Assembly: GCF_004210295.1 (NCBI RefSeq)
Contig: NZ_SDAK01000001.1
Location: 1,240,001 to 1,304,000, forward strand
Direction of reading: 5' to 3'
DNA from: Lactococcus sp. S-13
GTDB lineage: Bacteria > Bacillota > Bacilli > Lactobacillales > Streptococcaceae
DNA: 64,000 nt
Part shown: positions 18,222 to 27,264 of the stretch, piece after piece
Layout of the letters: each line of letters opens with the position of its first letter
Numbering within the stretch: position 1 is the stretch's first letter
Translations under genes and position numbers: made by a program
Notes under the pieces: generated by a model
Told to the model about the DNA's origin: nothing
The model's database searches: none
The model's input: the letters and a program-made list of their open reading frames with translations, nothing else

Positions 18222-19334
18222 CTATTGCTGCTCATTTTTTTGAATATATGTCGTCATTTCTTTTTGATAATGCGCTGCTTTCCAGCTTTTTTCCGGTTCA
18301 TTAAAATAATTTGCCAACAAATAAGCAATATAAGGCCCCGTCGTCAGTCCCGACGAACCCAGCCCACTTGCCACCACCACCGAAGAATCATCCTCAAGCG
18401 GTCCAAAAAAGGGAGCAAAATCCTCAGAATAAGCCCGCGTCCCCACTCGATAACGATAAGGAAAATCTAGCAATTCTTGATTTTTCAGATAGTCCGCAAA
18501 ATCCGTCAGTTGCTCAAAAGCCGCTGACGTCTCCTGCAAATCCCAACCTGCCTCGTTTTCGTGCGTGGCCCCCACCAAAAGTTTTCCCTTTTGAAAGGGA
18601 ATAAGATCAGCAGCCCCTTCCAAAAAAACCACAGGGAAATTTTCAGTAGCAAAATTTGTCTGGAAAGATAACAATTGTCCTTTTTGCGCTTTGACCTTGA
18701 CTTGATAGCCAACAGGTAAGAGTAAATCTTTGAGCGCCGGACCTGCACAAATTGCTAGCGCATCAACTACTGTTCTTTGCCTCTCATGACTCACCTCCCA
18801 CGCTTGATCCAACTTACGAATCTGCGCACGTTCTTGATAAAGCTTAACGCCCCTTTTTTCTGCTCTTTTTTTCAAATGAAGCAAATAAGCCGCACCATCC
18901 AAACGCGCCCCACCAGAAAGGTAGAGGCTTGGAGCAGGTTTGAGTAAAGGCATAAGGTTCGCCGTTTCTTCTGGATTGAGCAAGCGGATTTCGCCCATCT
19001 CTGGCGCTTCTTTTTGCCGCTCTAGCGCTAATTTCTCCAGCTCTTGTAAATCATCTTTTTTTCTTAAAAATAAAGTCCCACAGCGCTCGTAGATTTCCTT
19101 ATTCAGTTCAAAATCCACAGTCAATTTTTCAAAGAAAGCTGCGCCCTCTTTTGCCAATTGGTACCATTTTTTATTACGCCGTTTGGACAACCAAGGCGAA
19201 ATGATGCCTGCGCTGGCTTTAGTTGCTTGATTTTTTTCATCATCAAAAAGACTGATTTCAAATCGCTGATTGTCTAGATAATTTGCCAAAGTCATACCGA
19301 CAATTCCGCCGCCAATAATTGCAATTTTTTTCAT
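18222..19334 (-). CDS. DAO-family FAD-dependent oxidoreductase
   Basis: This 370-residue protein has an N-terminal dinucleotide fold IGGGIVGMTLA (7-17) and the usual acidic residue at the end of beta-2 (SLFDDEK). Its C-terminal FAD-binding segment GLGSSGLTTGPYIA is typical of glycine/D-amino-acid oxidases. The exact substrate (a D-amino acid, an N-methyl amino acid or another amine) cannot be read from the sequence. It is separated from the acetyltransferase gene upstream by 23 bp, so it may form an operon with the acetyltransferase and MerR genes. Confidence 0.85.
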   Translation of the reverse strand: MKKIAIIGGGIVGMTLANYLDNQRFEISLFDDEKNQATKASAGIISPWLSKRRNKKWYQLAKEGAAFFEKLTVDFELNKEIYERCGTLFLRKKDDLQELEKLALERQKEAPEMGEIRLLNPEETANLMPLLKPAPSLYLSGGARLDGAAYLLHLKKRAEKRGVKLYQERAQIRKLDQAWEVSHERQRTVVDALAICAGPALKDLLLPVGYQVKVKAQKGQLLSFQTNFATENFPVVFLEGAADLIPFQKGKLLVGATHENEAGWDLQETSAAFEQLTDFADYLKNQELLDFPYRYRVGTRAYSEDFAPFFGPLEDDSSVVVASGLGSSGLTTGPYIAYLLANYFNEPEKSWKAAHYQKEMTTYIQKNEQQ

Positions 19335-19357
19335 TTCATTCTCTTTTTTCTGTTGTT

Positions 19358-19918
19358 TTAGATTGTCTTTATCACTTTTGCTGGGCTTCCAACAACTACA
19401 GCATTGTCTGGAACATCTTTTGTAACAGTTGAATCAGCCCCAACGACGGCATTTTTCCCTATTGTCACACCAGGCAAGACCGTCACATTCGCACCTAGCC
19501 AGGCATTTTCTTTAATCAAAATGGGTTTAAGCTGAAGGCCCAGTCTTTTTTCAGGCTCAAGTAAATGATTGACACTGATCAAACGACAGCCCGGCCCAAT
19601 CAAAACATGGTCTTCCAGTGTAATTCCCCCTAAATCAACAAAAGTGACATTTTGATTTAAGAAAATATCCTCCCCTAAGCGGATATGACTGCCAAAGTCA
19701 CTATAAAATGGCAGTGAAATAGTCACTGAATCTGCAATTTTCTGCCCGATCACTCCTGATAAAATCGCTCTGACTTCATCTGCGGGATGATACTGCATGG
19801 AAAGTTGGGCTAGCTTCGGTTCATTGTGGGCTTTCAGCTCATGGATTTCCTTAAAAATTTCATCTTCTTTTAAAATTTCGCGATACTGTACTCGGTCAAG
19901 TAAGTTTTCTGCGCTCAT
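19358..19918 (-). CDS. Sugar O-acetyltransferase (maltose/galactoside type)
   Basis: This 186-residue left-handed beta-helix enzyme uses acetyl-CoA to acetylate sugars. The N-terminal Mac domain is followed by hexapeptide repeats. ISVNHLL carries the catalytic-type His near residue 115, and the C-terminal GSPAKVIK is typical of the family. The start overlaps the merR stop by 4 nt (ATGA), with GGAGGAG just upstream. Co-expression with the MerR regulator is therefore likely. Confidence 0.9.
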   Translation of the reverse strand: MSAENLLDRVQYREILKEDEIFKEIHELKAHNEPKLAQLSMQYHPADEVRAILSGVIGQKIADSVTISLPFYSDFGSHIRLGEDIFLNQNVTFVDLGGITLEDHVLIGPGCRLISVNHLLEPEKRLGLQLKPILIKENAWLGANVTVLPGVTIGKNAVVGADSTVTKDVPDNAVVVGSPAKVIKTI

Positions 19919-20325
19919 TTCTCCTCCAGTTGCTTTTCTAAATATAAATCAATCAAATCACTTTCACTAGGTGCCATAACTTCGTCATAATGCTCAATCT
20001 TGTAAGTCAGATAGTCCAATACTTCTTGCTTTTTTAAAATTTCATGACGCAATTGATCCACTTGATTTTGCAGAATCTCAAGTCGCGCTTCTTTACTGCT
20101 CACTTCCCCTTTTGCGACAAGTTTCATGTAGCGGGTTAAAGGTTCAATCTGAACCCCAGCCTCTCGCATATGCTTGACAAATTTTAAAGTTTTAATGTCC
20201 TTGTCGTTGAAAGTTCGTAAGCCTGATTCTGTCCGAGCGATTTTTGGAATGAGCCCGATTTTTTCATAATAACGGATGTTATCTGTTTTTATGCCCGATA
20301 ATTCGGCAGCTTTTTTGATATTCAT
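19915..20325 (-). CDS. MerR family transcriptional regulator
   Basis: This 136-residue protein has an N-terminal winged helix (MNIKKAAELSGIKTDNIRYY, then EKIGLIP) and a C-terminal dimerisation coiled coil at about 75-118. There are no cysteines, so metal or thiol sensing of the MerR/NmlR type is unlikely. The ligand is unknown. The promoter has a 19-bp spacer with a central dyad, which is the architecture MerR proteins act on, so autoregulation is inferred. The ATG appears leaderless. Confidence 0.93.
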   Translation of the reverse strand: MNIKKAAELSGIKTDNIRYYEKIGLIPKIARTESGLRTFNDKDIKTLKFVKHMREAGVQIEPLTRYMKLVAKGEVSSKEARLEILQNQVDQLRHEILKKQEVLDYLTYKIEHYDEVMAPSESDLIDLYLEKQLEEK

Positions 20326-20331
20326 TCTTTT

Positions 20332-20362
20332 ATTTTAACATTTGAAGTGGACTTTAAGTCAA
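20332..20362 (-). promoter_or_regulatory. MerR-type promoter and operator of the merR-acetyltransferase genes
   Basis: On the minus strand TTGACT (20357-20362) and TAAAAT (20332-20337, extended by TG) are separated by 19 bp. The dyad TTAAAGT-CC-ACTTCAA (20342-20357) lies in the spacer, as expected for MerR regulation. The -10 ends 6 nt before the merR ATG. Confidence 0.85.
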
Positions 20363-20370
20363 CTCATTTC

Positions 20371-20410
20371 AAAAAAAAATCATCTAACCAACTGGTTAAA
20401 TGATTTTTTA
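20371..20410 (-). terminator. Terminator of pepC
   Basis: A long AT-rich stem AAAATCATTTAACCA / TGGTTAGATGATTTT with a 2-nt loop and one mismatch is followed by a T run on the minus strand, directly after pepC. Confidence 0.85.
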
Positions 20411-20413
20411 TTT

Positions 20414-21724
20414 TTAAGCTAAAGCGCCCATTGGATCCCAAGGCAAAAGGACTTGTGGCTCTGCTTCATAAGCAGCAAGTTCTTCAGCGCTGAGCAAATC
20501 TTTGCGAACCACGATTTGGTAAGTGTATTCGTCCATCCAATCGTCAGAAGCTACGAAATATCCTTTATTTCCAGCTTCTTTACCCCAAGAATTTTCAACT
20601 TTCCATTTGACAGAATTACCATCGACGTCCAAGTCCACTCCAGCTAACACCATCGCATGAGTCATGAGGGATTCACCATAATCCAAACGTCCAGCTTTAG
20701 TTTGGGTGAATTCAATGTCCAAAGCAGCTTTGAAATCGTAAGAATCCATAGTCAACAGGCCTGCTGAGCGATTTGATTCTTGTCCCACATCACAACCAAA
20801 CCAAACCGTTTCACCAGCTTGCATTTGTGCAATCGCCAATTTTTTGAAACGATCCATTTCGACGTTCAAATGTTTGACTTCTTTTCCACCAACAACATTA
20901 CCCAAAAATTCAACGGTGTAGCTCTTATTGTAAGGTTTATCAGCCGTTGGGGCGTTGATAACTGACACATACTCGTTCAAGTTAATGCCAACAAATTCAT
21001 TGTAAAATTCTTTTGGTGTTCCAGTGAATTTTTTAAATTCATTGTCTTTGTTGCGGAAGGCAAATTCAAAGTTTTGTGGTGGCAAGCCCAAAGTTGTGGC
21101 AAGGAGATTAAAAATTTCTTGCAAAAGTTCTTCTTTGACCGCTTGCACATCGCCACCTTGTTCAAGGGTGTAACGCAAGATTTCTGCATCTTGGCGGAGC
21201 AATTTGTTCAAGTATTGATTGAGCTCACGTGAATTGCTTGACGCTTGTGATTCTGGATAAACAGCTTTTGGCACGATGCCGTATTTGTCGAAGATTGCTA
21301 CCATCATGTCCCATTGTCCACCGTCTTGTTGTGGGGTTTGCAAAAGGAATTTCAAACGGCGATCGTCCATATTGACATTGCCAATAATTTGCTCCATGAA
21401 CCAGTTTGATTTTTCGTATTTGTCCCAGAAAAACGTGTAAGCTTGTGAAAACTCGAAGTCTTCCGTTTTAAATTCATTGATAAATTTGTGGCGGAAAGTG
21501 TTGAGTGCCGCAAACATCCAGCAGCGACCAGATGCTTTTTGGTTTGTGACAGGATCTTTAGTCAAATCAATGGAAAACTCTGGCAAATTTGCAGCGTGCG
21601 AACCACGAACCTCAAGTGCTGAAAGCAAACCATTTTTAGTCACGGCATTTTCTAGCGCACGTAATTTTGTATTTTCAGAAAAATTTTCGTAGAGTTTTTG
21701 TGTAAAATCTGTTGTTACTGTCAT
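20414..21724 (-). CDS. pepC: Aminopeptidase C (bleomycin hydrolase family)
   Basis: This 436-residue cytosolic cysteine peptidase of family C1 trims N-terminal residues from peptides during growth on protein. The catalytic Cys is Cys68 in QKASGRCWMF, the His is in LMTHAMVLAG and the Asn in VENSWG. An upstream TTG would add four residues, but GGGAGG lies 7 nt before the ATG at 21724, and the resulting length equals that known for lactococcal PepC. Confidence 0.97.
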   Translation of the reverse strand: MTVTTDFTQKLYENFSENTKLRALENAVTKNGLLSALEVRGSHAANLPEFSIDLTKDPVTNQKASGRCWMFAALNTFRHKFINEFKTEDFEFSQAYTFFWDKYEKSNWFMEQIIGNVNMDDRRLKFLLQTPQQDGGQWDMMVAIFDKYGIVPKAVYPESQASSNSRELNQYLNKLLRQDAEILRYTLEQGGDVQAVKEELLQEIFNLLATTLGLPPQNFEFAFRNKDNEFKKFTGTPKEFYNEFVGINLNEYVSVINAPTADKPYNKSYTVEFLGNVVGGKEVKHLNVEMDRFKKLAIAQMQAGETVWFGCDVGQESNRSAGLLTMDSYDFKAALDIEFTQTKAGRLDYGESLMTHAMVLAGVDLDVDGNSVKWKVENSWGKEAGNKGYFVASDDWMDEYTYQIVVRKDLLSAEELAAYEAEPQVLLPWDPMGALA

Positions 21725-21844
21725 AGTACCTCCCAAAAGTTCAACATTCTGACAGAGCCGTTGAACAGGGTCATCACTTTAAAATGTGTATGACCGCCTA
21801 TTATTTATTACATTCTTCTATTATAATCTAAATTGTCAAAAAAA

Positions 21845-22244
21845 TCAGCTTTGAAGCCATGTTTTCAAAGTTTTCTGCGCCGAAAGAAGCCACGGATGCG
21901 CTACCTTCAAGCCTTGCGCCCTGATGAACTCAATATAATAAAGCGCAGCCAACTCCAAATTTGCTGACGTCAGCATTTTCTCTGACGTTTTTAGCTCTGA
22001 AAATTTCGTCAGCATTTTCTCTGATGCTTTTGTCTCTGAAAATTCCGTCAGTATTTTCTCTGATGCTTTTGTCTCTGAAAATTCCGTCAGCATTTTCTCT
22101 GTCAATTTTCACTGACGCAATCACTTCTTGCGTGCTCATCAGTAACAGCTCCTGCGCAGTTTTACCAACGGATAAACAATGCTCAAATAAAAATTCATTT
22201 TGCAAAAAATCTCTCACTTTTTCAACAAGAATTTGCTGCTCCAC
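21845..22244 (-). pseudogene. Broken gene with an internal 39-bp repeat (possible YqeK-like HD remnant)
   Basis: A GTG at 22244 with GGGAGGG 6 nt upstream opens a frame starting MEQQILVEKVRDFLQNEF, then FEHCLSVGKTAQELL, which resembles the start of YqeK-like HD phosphohydrolases. Four repeat cores follow. In another frame the sequence continues LELAALYYIEFIRAQGLKVAHPWLL and ends at 21845, resembling the end of such proteins. The HD metal-binding middle part (about 100 residues) is missing, and the two ends differ by one frame. The likely story is deletion of the core and filling by repeats. Family assignment is tentative. Confidence 0.5.
21968..22100. repeat. Four-copy 39-bp repeat inside the broken gene
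   Basis: Cores start at 21968, 22007, 22046 and 22085, an exact 39-bp period. As 39 is 13 codons, all frames stay open through the repeat: one reads ENADGIFRDKSIR per unit, another reads MLTEFSETKASEK. The core is the same as in the intergenic 41-bp arrays. Confidence 0.92.
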
Positions 22245-22270
22245 GTTAAGCCCTCCCACTTATCAAAATA

Positions 22271-22296
22271 AAAAATCTGCTTTTGGGCAGATTTTT
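22271..22296 (-). terminator. Terminator of the ybjQ gene
   Basis: AAAATCTGC pairs with GCAGATTTT and a T run follows on the minus strand, 13 nt after the ybjQ stop codon. Confidence 0.88.
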
Positions 22297-22308
22297 CCTT
22301 CTTATTTG

Positions 22309-22629
22309 TTAAATATCAACAGCCGTTCCAGAAGCAATAATCATCATCATGTTGCTTCCATTATTTCCGATGGTTTCATAGTCCACTTTGACTCCCACAA
22401 CTGCGCTAGCACCAATCGCTTGCGCCCGTTGTTTCAGTTCTTCCAGCGCTTCTTCGCGTCCTTGAATCAATTCATTTTCGTAAGATTTTGAACGACCACC
22501 TAAAATGTTTGTGAAACTTGCTTTGAAATCTTTGATGAAATCAACCCCAGCGACCACTTCGCCAAAGATAATTCCCTTATAGCCTTTAATTTCAACACCT
22601 TCAATCGTGTTCGTTGTTGTGATAATCAT
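22309..22629 (-). CDS. YbjQ/UPF0145 family protein
   Basis: This 106-residue protein shows the family features TTNTIEG near the N-terminus, GVDFIKDFKASFTNILGGRS, and GASAVVGVKVDYE. It is a small beta-rich fold that forms a pentameric assembly in known members. Its function is unknown; a heavy-metal-binding annotation is common but unproven. GGAGGAAA precedes the ATG. Confidence 0.88.
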   Translation of the reverse strand: MIITTTNTIEGVEIKGYKGIIFGEVVAGVDFIKDFKASFTNILGGRSKSYENELIQGREEALEELKQRAQAIGASAVVGVKVDYETIGNNGSNMMMIIASGTAVDI

Positions 22630-22674
22630 CCGATTTCCTCCAATTTTCCCTAGCTAAATCTTATTTTAACTAAA

Positions 22675-23355
22675 TTATACCATTTTTTGCAACAGACGAA
22701 TCAGACCTTGGGCTGATTTTTGCCCAGCTTCAATGATAAATTGATCAAAATTCACATTGGCATCATGGTCTGCCGTATCCGACATAGCACGAATAATCAC
22801 AAAAGGCTTACCAAGTGCGGTTGCCGCTTGGGCAATCGATGCCCCTTCCATTTCCACCGCTAAAACTTCTGGAAAATGATTCTTAATTTCCACAATCTTT
22901 GTAGGACTGCTGATAAAGCTATCCGAGCTTGTAATCAAGCCCACATGAACATTTTCCAAGACTTTTTTCAACTCTGAAACAAAATATTTACTTGACTCAA
23001 AATACAAAGGTTGTTGCGCCATTTGACCAAAAGCATAGCCAAAAGCCGTCACATCCACGTCATGATAAGCCAGTTTATCGGCGACGACCACATCCCCAAT
23101 CGCTAGACCATGTGCCACAGCCCCAGCTGATCCAGTGTTAATAATGGCATCCACGTCAAAAATGTCCACAAGAAAGCCGACAGCTAAGGCTGACATTACC
23201 TTACCAATTCCAGATTGAACCAAGACAACATCGTGCCGCCCAATATTTCCTGTGTGAAAAATCAGTCCATGTCGCGTTTGTTTGCCCGCGTGCTCCAAGT
23301 TTTCAACAAGAACGCGGATTTCTTCGTCCATTGCACAGATTATTCCTAATTTCAT
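22675..23355 (-). CDS. mtnN: 5'-methylthioadenosine/S-adenosylhomocysteine nucleosidase
   Basis: This 226-residue enzyme removes adenine from MTA and SAH, recycling by-products of SAM use and feeding LuxS. It begins MKLGIICAMDEEIRVLVENL. It contains INTGSAGA near 75, and the substrate site VEMEGASIAQAA near 172 with the catalytic Asp in MSDTADHDA near 197. It follows glmU, nudF and a small membrane protein gene in the same direction. Confidence 0.96.
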   Translation of the reverse strand: MKLGIICAMDEEIRVLVENLEHAGKQTRHGLIFHTGNIGRHDVVLVQSGIGKVMSALAVGFLVDIFDVDAIINTGSAGAVAHGLAIGDVVVADKLAYHDVDVTAFGYAFGQMAQQPLYFESSKYFVSELKKVLENVHVGLITSSDSFISSPTKIVEIKNHFPEVLAVEMEGASIAQAATALGKPFVIIRAMSDTADHDANVNFDQFIIEAGQKSAQGLIRLLQKMV

Positions 23356-23453
23356 TTTTATCTTATTCTTTCTTTAAAATACTTTTTTCCTGCTCCACAA
23401 AACACTGACGCTAAGGAAATTTCCGACTGCTGGCTCTGCTCATCTTTTTCGTA

Positions 23454-23732
23454 TTAGAAATAATACAAAAAGAAGGCAACGAAGAACAGCGCAACGATAA
23501 GAACCACGATTAAAAGCCATTTATTGATGAGTTTGCCTCGTTTTTGAGCCTTTGCGTTTTCAATTCGTCGGCTCTTATAAACTAAGTTTTTACTGAGTTC
23601 CTTCTCAATATTGTCATATTTTTGGGCAATTTCTGAATCAGACTCCAGCTCTTTTTGCAATCTTTTTTCCAGATTTTTCTTATCCTGTTTGGCTTTTTCG
23701 ATGATATCATCGGTCAAAAGAGGTCTAGGCAT
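23454..23732 (-). CDS. Small single-pass membrane protein
   Basis: This 92-residue protein has a charged N-terminal coiled-coil-like half (residues 10-65, rich in Lys, Glu and Gln) and one C-terminal membrane segment (about 69-91). It overlaps the end of nudF by 8 nt and has AAAGGAG as RBS. A similar small gene lies between nudF and the nucleosidase gene in streptococci. I do not recognise a function; the topology suggests a tail-anchored protein. Confidence 0.75.
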   Translation of the reverse strand: MPRPLLTDDIIEKAKQDKKNLEKRLQKELESDSEIAQKYDNIEKELSKNLVYKSRRIENAKAQKRGKLINKWLLIVVLIVALFFVAFFLYYF

Positions 23733-24306
23733 GAGTGTTCTCCTTTGCTTTTAGCATTTTCATCTCCCAGTACCAAACCGCCATAATTGTTTTAGCATCG
23801 GCAATCTGACCACGTCCAATCATTGCTTTTGCTTCGTCTAGAGTTACTTCAATTTGTTCCAAAAATTCGCCATCGTCAGCTGGTTTAGGCTGCTCAAGCT
23901 TTGTTAGATTTTCCGAAAAATAAACATAAGTTTTTTCCGATGAAAAGCCCGGAGTACCATAGAAAGACGTGATTTCCGTTACCTTTTCTGCTTGATAACC
24001 CGTTTCTTCTTCTAATTCACGCAAAGCCGCAGCTTTGGGATCTTTTTCTTCACCTTTTTCAAGTTTCCCCGCAGGAATTTCAAAAATAAACTGCTCTAAA
24101 GCCTTGCGATACTGACCAACTAAAACCATTTTTCCCCGATGCACAGGCGCAATCGCTGTGCCACCATTGTGAAAAACTAACTCACGAAAACTCGTGCTGT
24201 CATCAGGCAAACTTACAATATCACGCGCGACTTGAAAAATCTTCCCATGAAAAATTTCTTGTCGTGACAATGTTTTTTCTTCAAATTTTTTATCATCAAA
24301 ATCCAT
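23725..24306 (-). CDS. nudF: NUDIX hydrolase, ADP-ribose pyrophosphatase type
   Basis: This 193-residue protein hydrolyses ADP-ribose or related nucleotide sugars. The Nudix box lies at about residues 75-97 (GKLEKGEEKDP, then ALRELEEETG), with YVYFSENL and the PADDGEFLE segment typical of ADPRases. The ATG at 24306 (MDFDDKKFEE) is chosen over an upstream in-frame start because AAAGGAG lies 7 nt before it. It lies about 90 bp downstream of glmU. Confidence 0.9.
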   Translation of the reverse strand: MDFDDKKFEEKTLSRQEIFHGKIFQVARDIVSLPDDSTSFRELVFHNGGTAIAPVHRGKMVLVGQYRKALEQFIFEIPAGKLEKGEEKDPKAAALRELEEETGYQAEKVTEITSFYGTPGFSSEKTYVYFSENLTKLEQPKPADDGEFLEQIEVTLDEAKAMIGRGQIADAKTIMAVWYWEMKMLKAKENTHA

Positions 24307-24399
24307 GATAACTCCTTTCCAAAGAAAAATCGCCTCAGCATTGCAAAGCAATTTTTCCTCAACAAAGCAGGCAAAAGGCTTTGTTCCTTTTATTTTTTC

Positions 24400-25815
<1,416 letters not shown>

Positions 25816-25905
25816 TTATTCAATTATACCATATTAAAAAAAGTTTTTTGCAATCCTTTTAACTTTTTATGATAAAATGGACACAAGTTAGAAAGGAAAT
25901 TTTTT

Positions 25906-26697
25906 ATGAAAACAGTCGGATTTATCGGAGTTGGAAAAATGGCAAGTGCTATTATTGCTGGCCTCGACAAAACAAAATTTAATTTACTCATCTCTGGTCG
26001 AGATTTTGAAAAAACAAAACAACAAGCTGCTGATTTATCAGTGACAGCTGTCCAAAATCATGACGAATTGGTCAAAAAATCAGACCTTATCGTTCTTGCC
26101 ATCAAGCCACAAGTTCTTCCGTCAGTACTACGCCCACTTTCTTCTGCCTTATCCGCAGATAAAACACTGATTTCCATTGCTGCTGGATTGACTTTAGCTG
26201 ATTTGGAGGCGCTCGCTGCTTCAGAAAATCAAGGCATCATTCGTGTCATGCCCAATATCAATGCTCAAATTGGCAAGTCCACCTCAGCCATTGTCCGCAA
26301 TGAATTTGTCAGTGACGAAGCTTTTGACGCAACGAGTGAAATTTTTGGCGCTGTCGGCTCCGTTCACCAAATTGCTGAAAAAGACTTCTCAACTTTTGCT
26401 GCGATTGCTGGCTCAAGCCCTGCCTACATTTATATGTTTATTGACGCACTTTCCCGAGCTGGTGTTTTGCATGGACTTCCCAAAGACCAAGCTACAAAAA
26501 TTGTCGCTGAAACTTTGCAAGCCTCTGCCGAGATGATTTTGCAAAGTGGTGAAAATCCTTGGAGCCTTGTAGATAAAGTATCAAGCCCTGGTGGAACCAC
26601 TGTCGCTGGTGTGGTCAGCCTCGAAAAAAATCATTTTGTGGGAACAGTCATTGACGCCATTACAGCAACAATTGATAAAGAAAACCAACTCAGATAA
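25906..26697 (+). CDS. proC: Pyrroline-5-carboxylate reductase
   Basis: This 263-residue enzyme performs the last step of proline synthesis with NAD(P)H. The Rossmann motif is GFIGVGKMASAIIAGL (4-19), and MPNINAQIGKS, GSSPAYIYMFIDAL and SSPGGTTVAGV are family signatures. GAAAGGAAA precedes the ATG. It is a lone + strand gene between minus strand blocks and ends in its own terminator. Confidence 0.97.
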   Translation: MKTVGFIGVGKMASAIIAGLDKTKFNLLISGRDFEKTKQQAADLSVTAVQNHDELVKKSDLIVLAIKPQVLPSVLRPLSSALSADKTLISIAAGLTLADLEALAASENQGIIRVMPNINAQIGKSTSAIVRNEFVSDEAFDATSEIFGAVGSVHQIAEKDFSTFAAIAGSSPAYIYMFIDALSRAGVLHGLPKDQATKIVAETLQASAEMILQSGENPWSLVDKVSSPGGTTVAGVVSLEKNHFVGTVIDAITATIDKENQLR

Positions 26698-26732
26698 AAC
26701 AAAAGAACTTACATTTCGTAAGTTCTTTTATT
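26698..26732 (+). terminator. Terminator of proC
   Basis: AAAGAACTTA pairs with TAAGTTCTTT around a 7-nt loop and T-rich sequence follows, immediately after the stop codon. Confidence 0.9.
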
Positions 26733-26746
26733 ACCTTTTAAATTTA

Positions 26747-26792
26747 CGTCAGCATTTTCTCTCATGAAGTAAAATCCGTCAGTAAAATCTCT
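26747..26792. repeat. Two repeat cores 30 bp apart between proC and rpsO
   Basis: CGTCAGCATTTTCTCT starts at 26747 and a variant CGTCAGTAAAATCTCT at 26777. They lie between the two convergent terminators, outside either transcript. Confidence 0.85.
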
Positions 26793-26803
26793 GAGTTTAA
26801 AAA

Positions 26804-26830
26804 CCAAAAAAATGCCTTACGGCATTTTTT
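26804..26830 (-). terminator. Terminator of rpsO
   Basis: AAAATGCC pairs with GGCATTTT around a 4-nt loop and a T run follows on the minus strand, touching the rpsO stop codon. Confidence 0.9.
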
Positions 26831-26831
26831 A

Positions 26832-27101
26832 TTAACGACGAAGTCCCAATGAAGCGATGAGTTCACGGTAACGTTGAACGTCTTTACCACGGAGGTAACC
26901 AAGAAGGTTACGACGGTGACCGATTTTTTTCATCAATCCACGGTAAGTTGCGTGGTCTTTTTTATGAGATTTGATGTGGTCGTTAAGGTGGTTGATTTCC
27001 CAAGTCAATACAGCGATTTGTACTTCTGGTGAACCAGTATCGCCTTCTTTACGAGCGTATTGAGCGATGATTTCTTGTTTTTTTTCTTTTGAAATTGCCA
27101 T
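26832..27101 (-). CDS. rpsO: Ribosomal protein S15
   Basis: This 89-residue protein of the 30S platform binds 16S rRNA early in assembly. [20 protein letters not shown] and [15 protein letters not shown]-like segments (here [17 protein letters not shown]) are diagnostic. The ATG at 27101 is chosen because AAAGGAG lies 7 nt upstream and 89 residues is the family length; an upstream start adds 18 non-conserved residues. Confidence 0.98.
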   Translation of the reverse strand: MAISKEKKQEIIAQYARKEGDTGSPEVQIAVLTWEINHLNDHIKSHKKDHATYRGLMKKIGHRRNLLGYLRGKDVQRYRELIASLGLRR

Positions 27102-27219
27102 GAGTTTTTCTCCTTTATTTGTATTGCCCAGTCCGAGTGACAGCTTGGCAAGCATGAAACCAAGAATGGGTTGTAAAAAACTACTCTCCTATGATACACT
27201 TTTTCTTCTCTTTTTTCAA
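27102..27219 (-). promoter_or_regulatory. rpsO promoter and leader
   Basis: On the minus strand TTGAAA (27214-27219) and TATCAT (27191-27196) have a 17-bp spacer. The roughly 85-nt leader holds a hairpin CTTGG ... CCAAG (about 27143-27166) before the RBS. S15 genes in many bacteria are autoregulated through their leader, so this hairpin is a candidate S15 site, which is an inference. Confidence 0.6.
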
Positions 27220-27227
27220 GCTTTGCT

Positions 27228-27258
27228 AAAAAAAACTAGAAATCAATCTAGTTTTTTA
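27228..27258. terminator. Terminator downstream of pknB
   Basis: AAAAAACTAGA pairs with TCTAGTTTTTT around a 6-nt loop. It is symmetrical and lies 7 nt after the pknB stop codon. Confidence 0.9.
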
Positions 27259-27264
27259 GTCCTT

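Noticed and set aside
21930-22491. A real repeat protein on either strand of the 39-bp array (including a 176-residue + strand frame)
   Set aside because: A 39-bp unit keeps all frames open automatically. The + strand frame lacks an RBS and runs antisense into ybjQ. The minus strand frames match two ends of one broken gene.
23404-23450. Repeat family copy near ACTGACGCTAAGG
   Set aside because: Only the six-base CTGACG matches. The TTTCTCT half is absent, so chance is likely.
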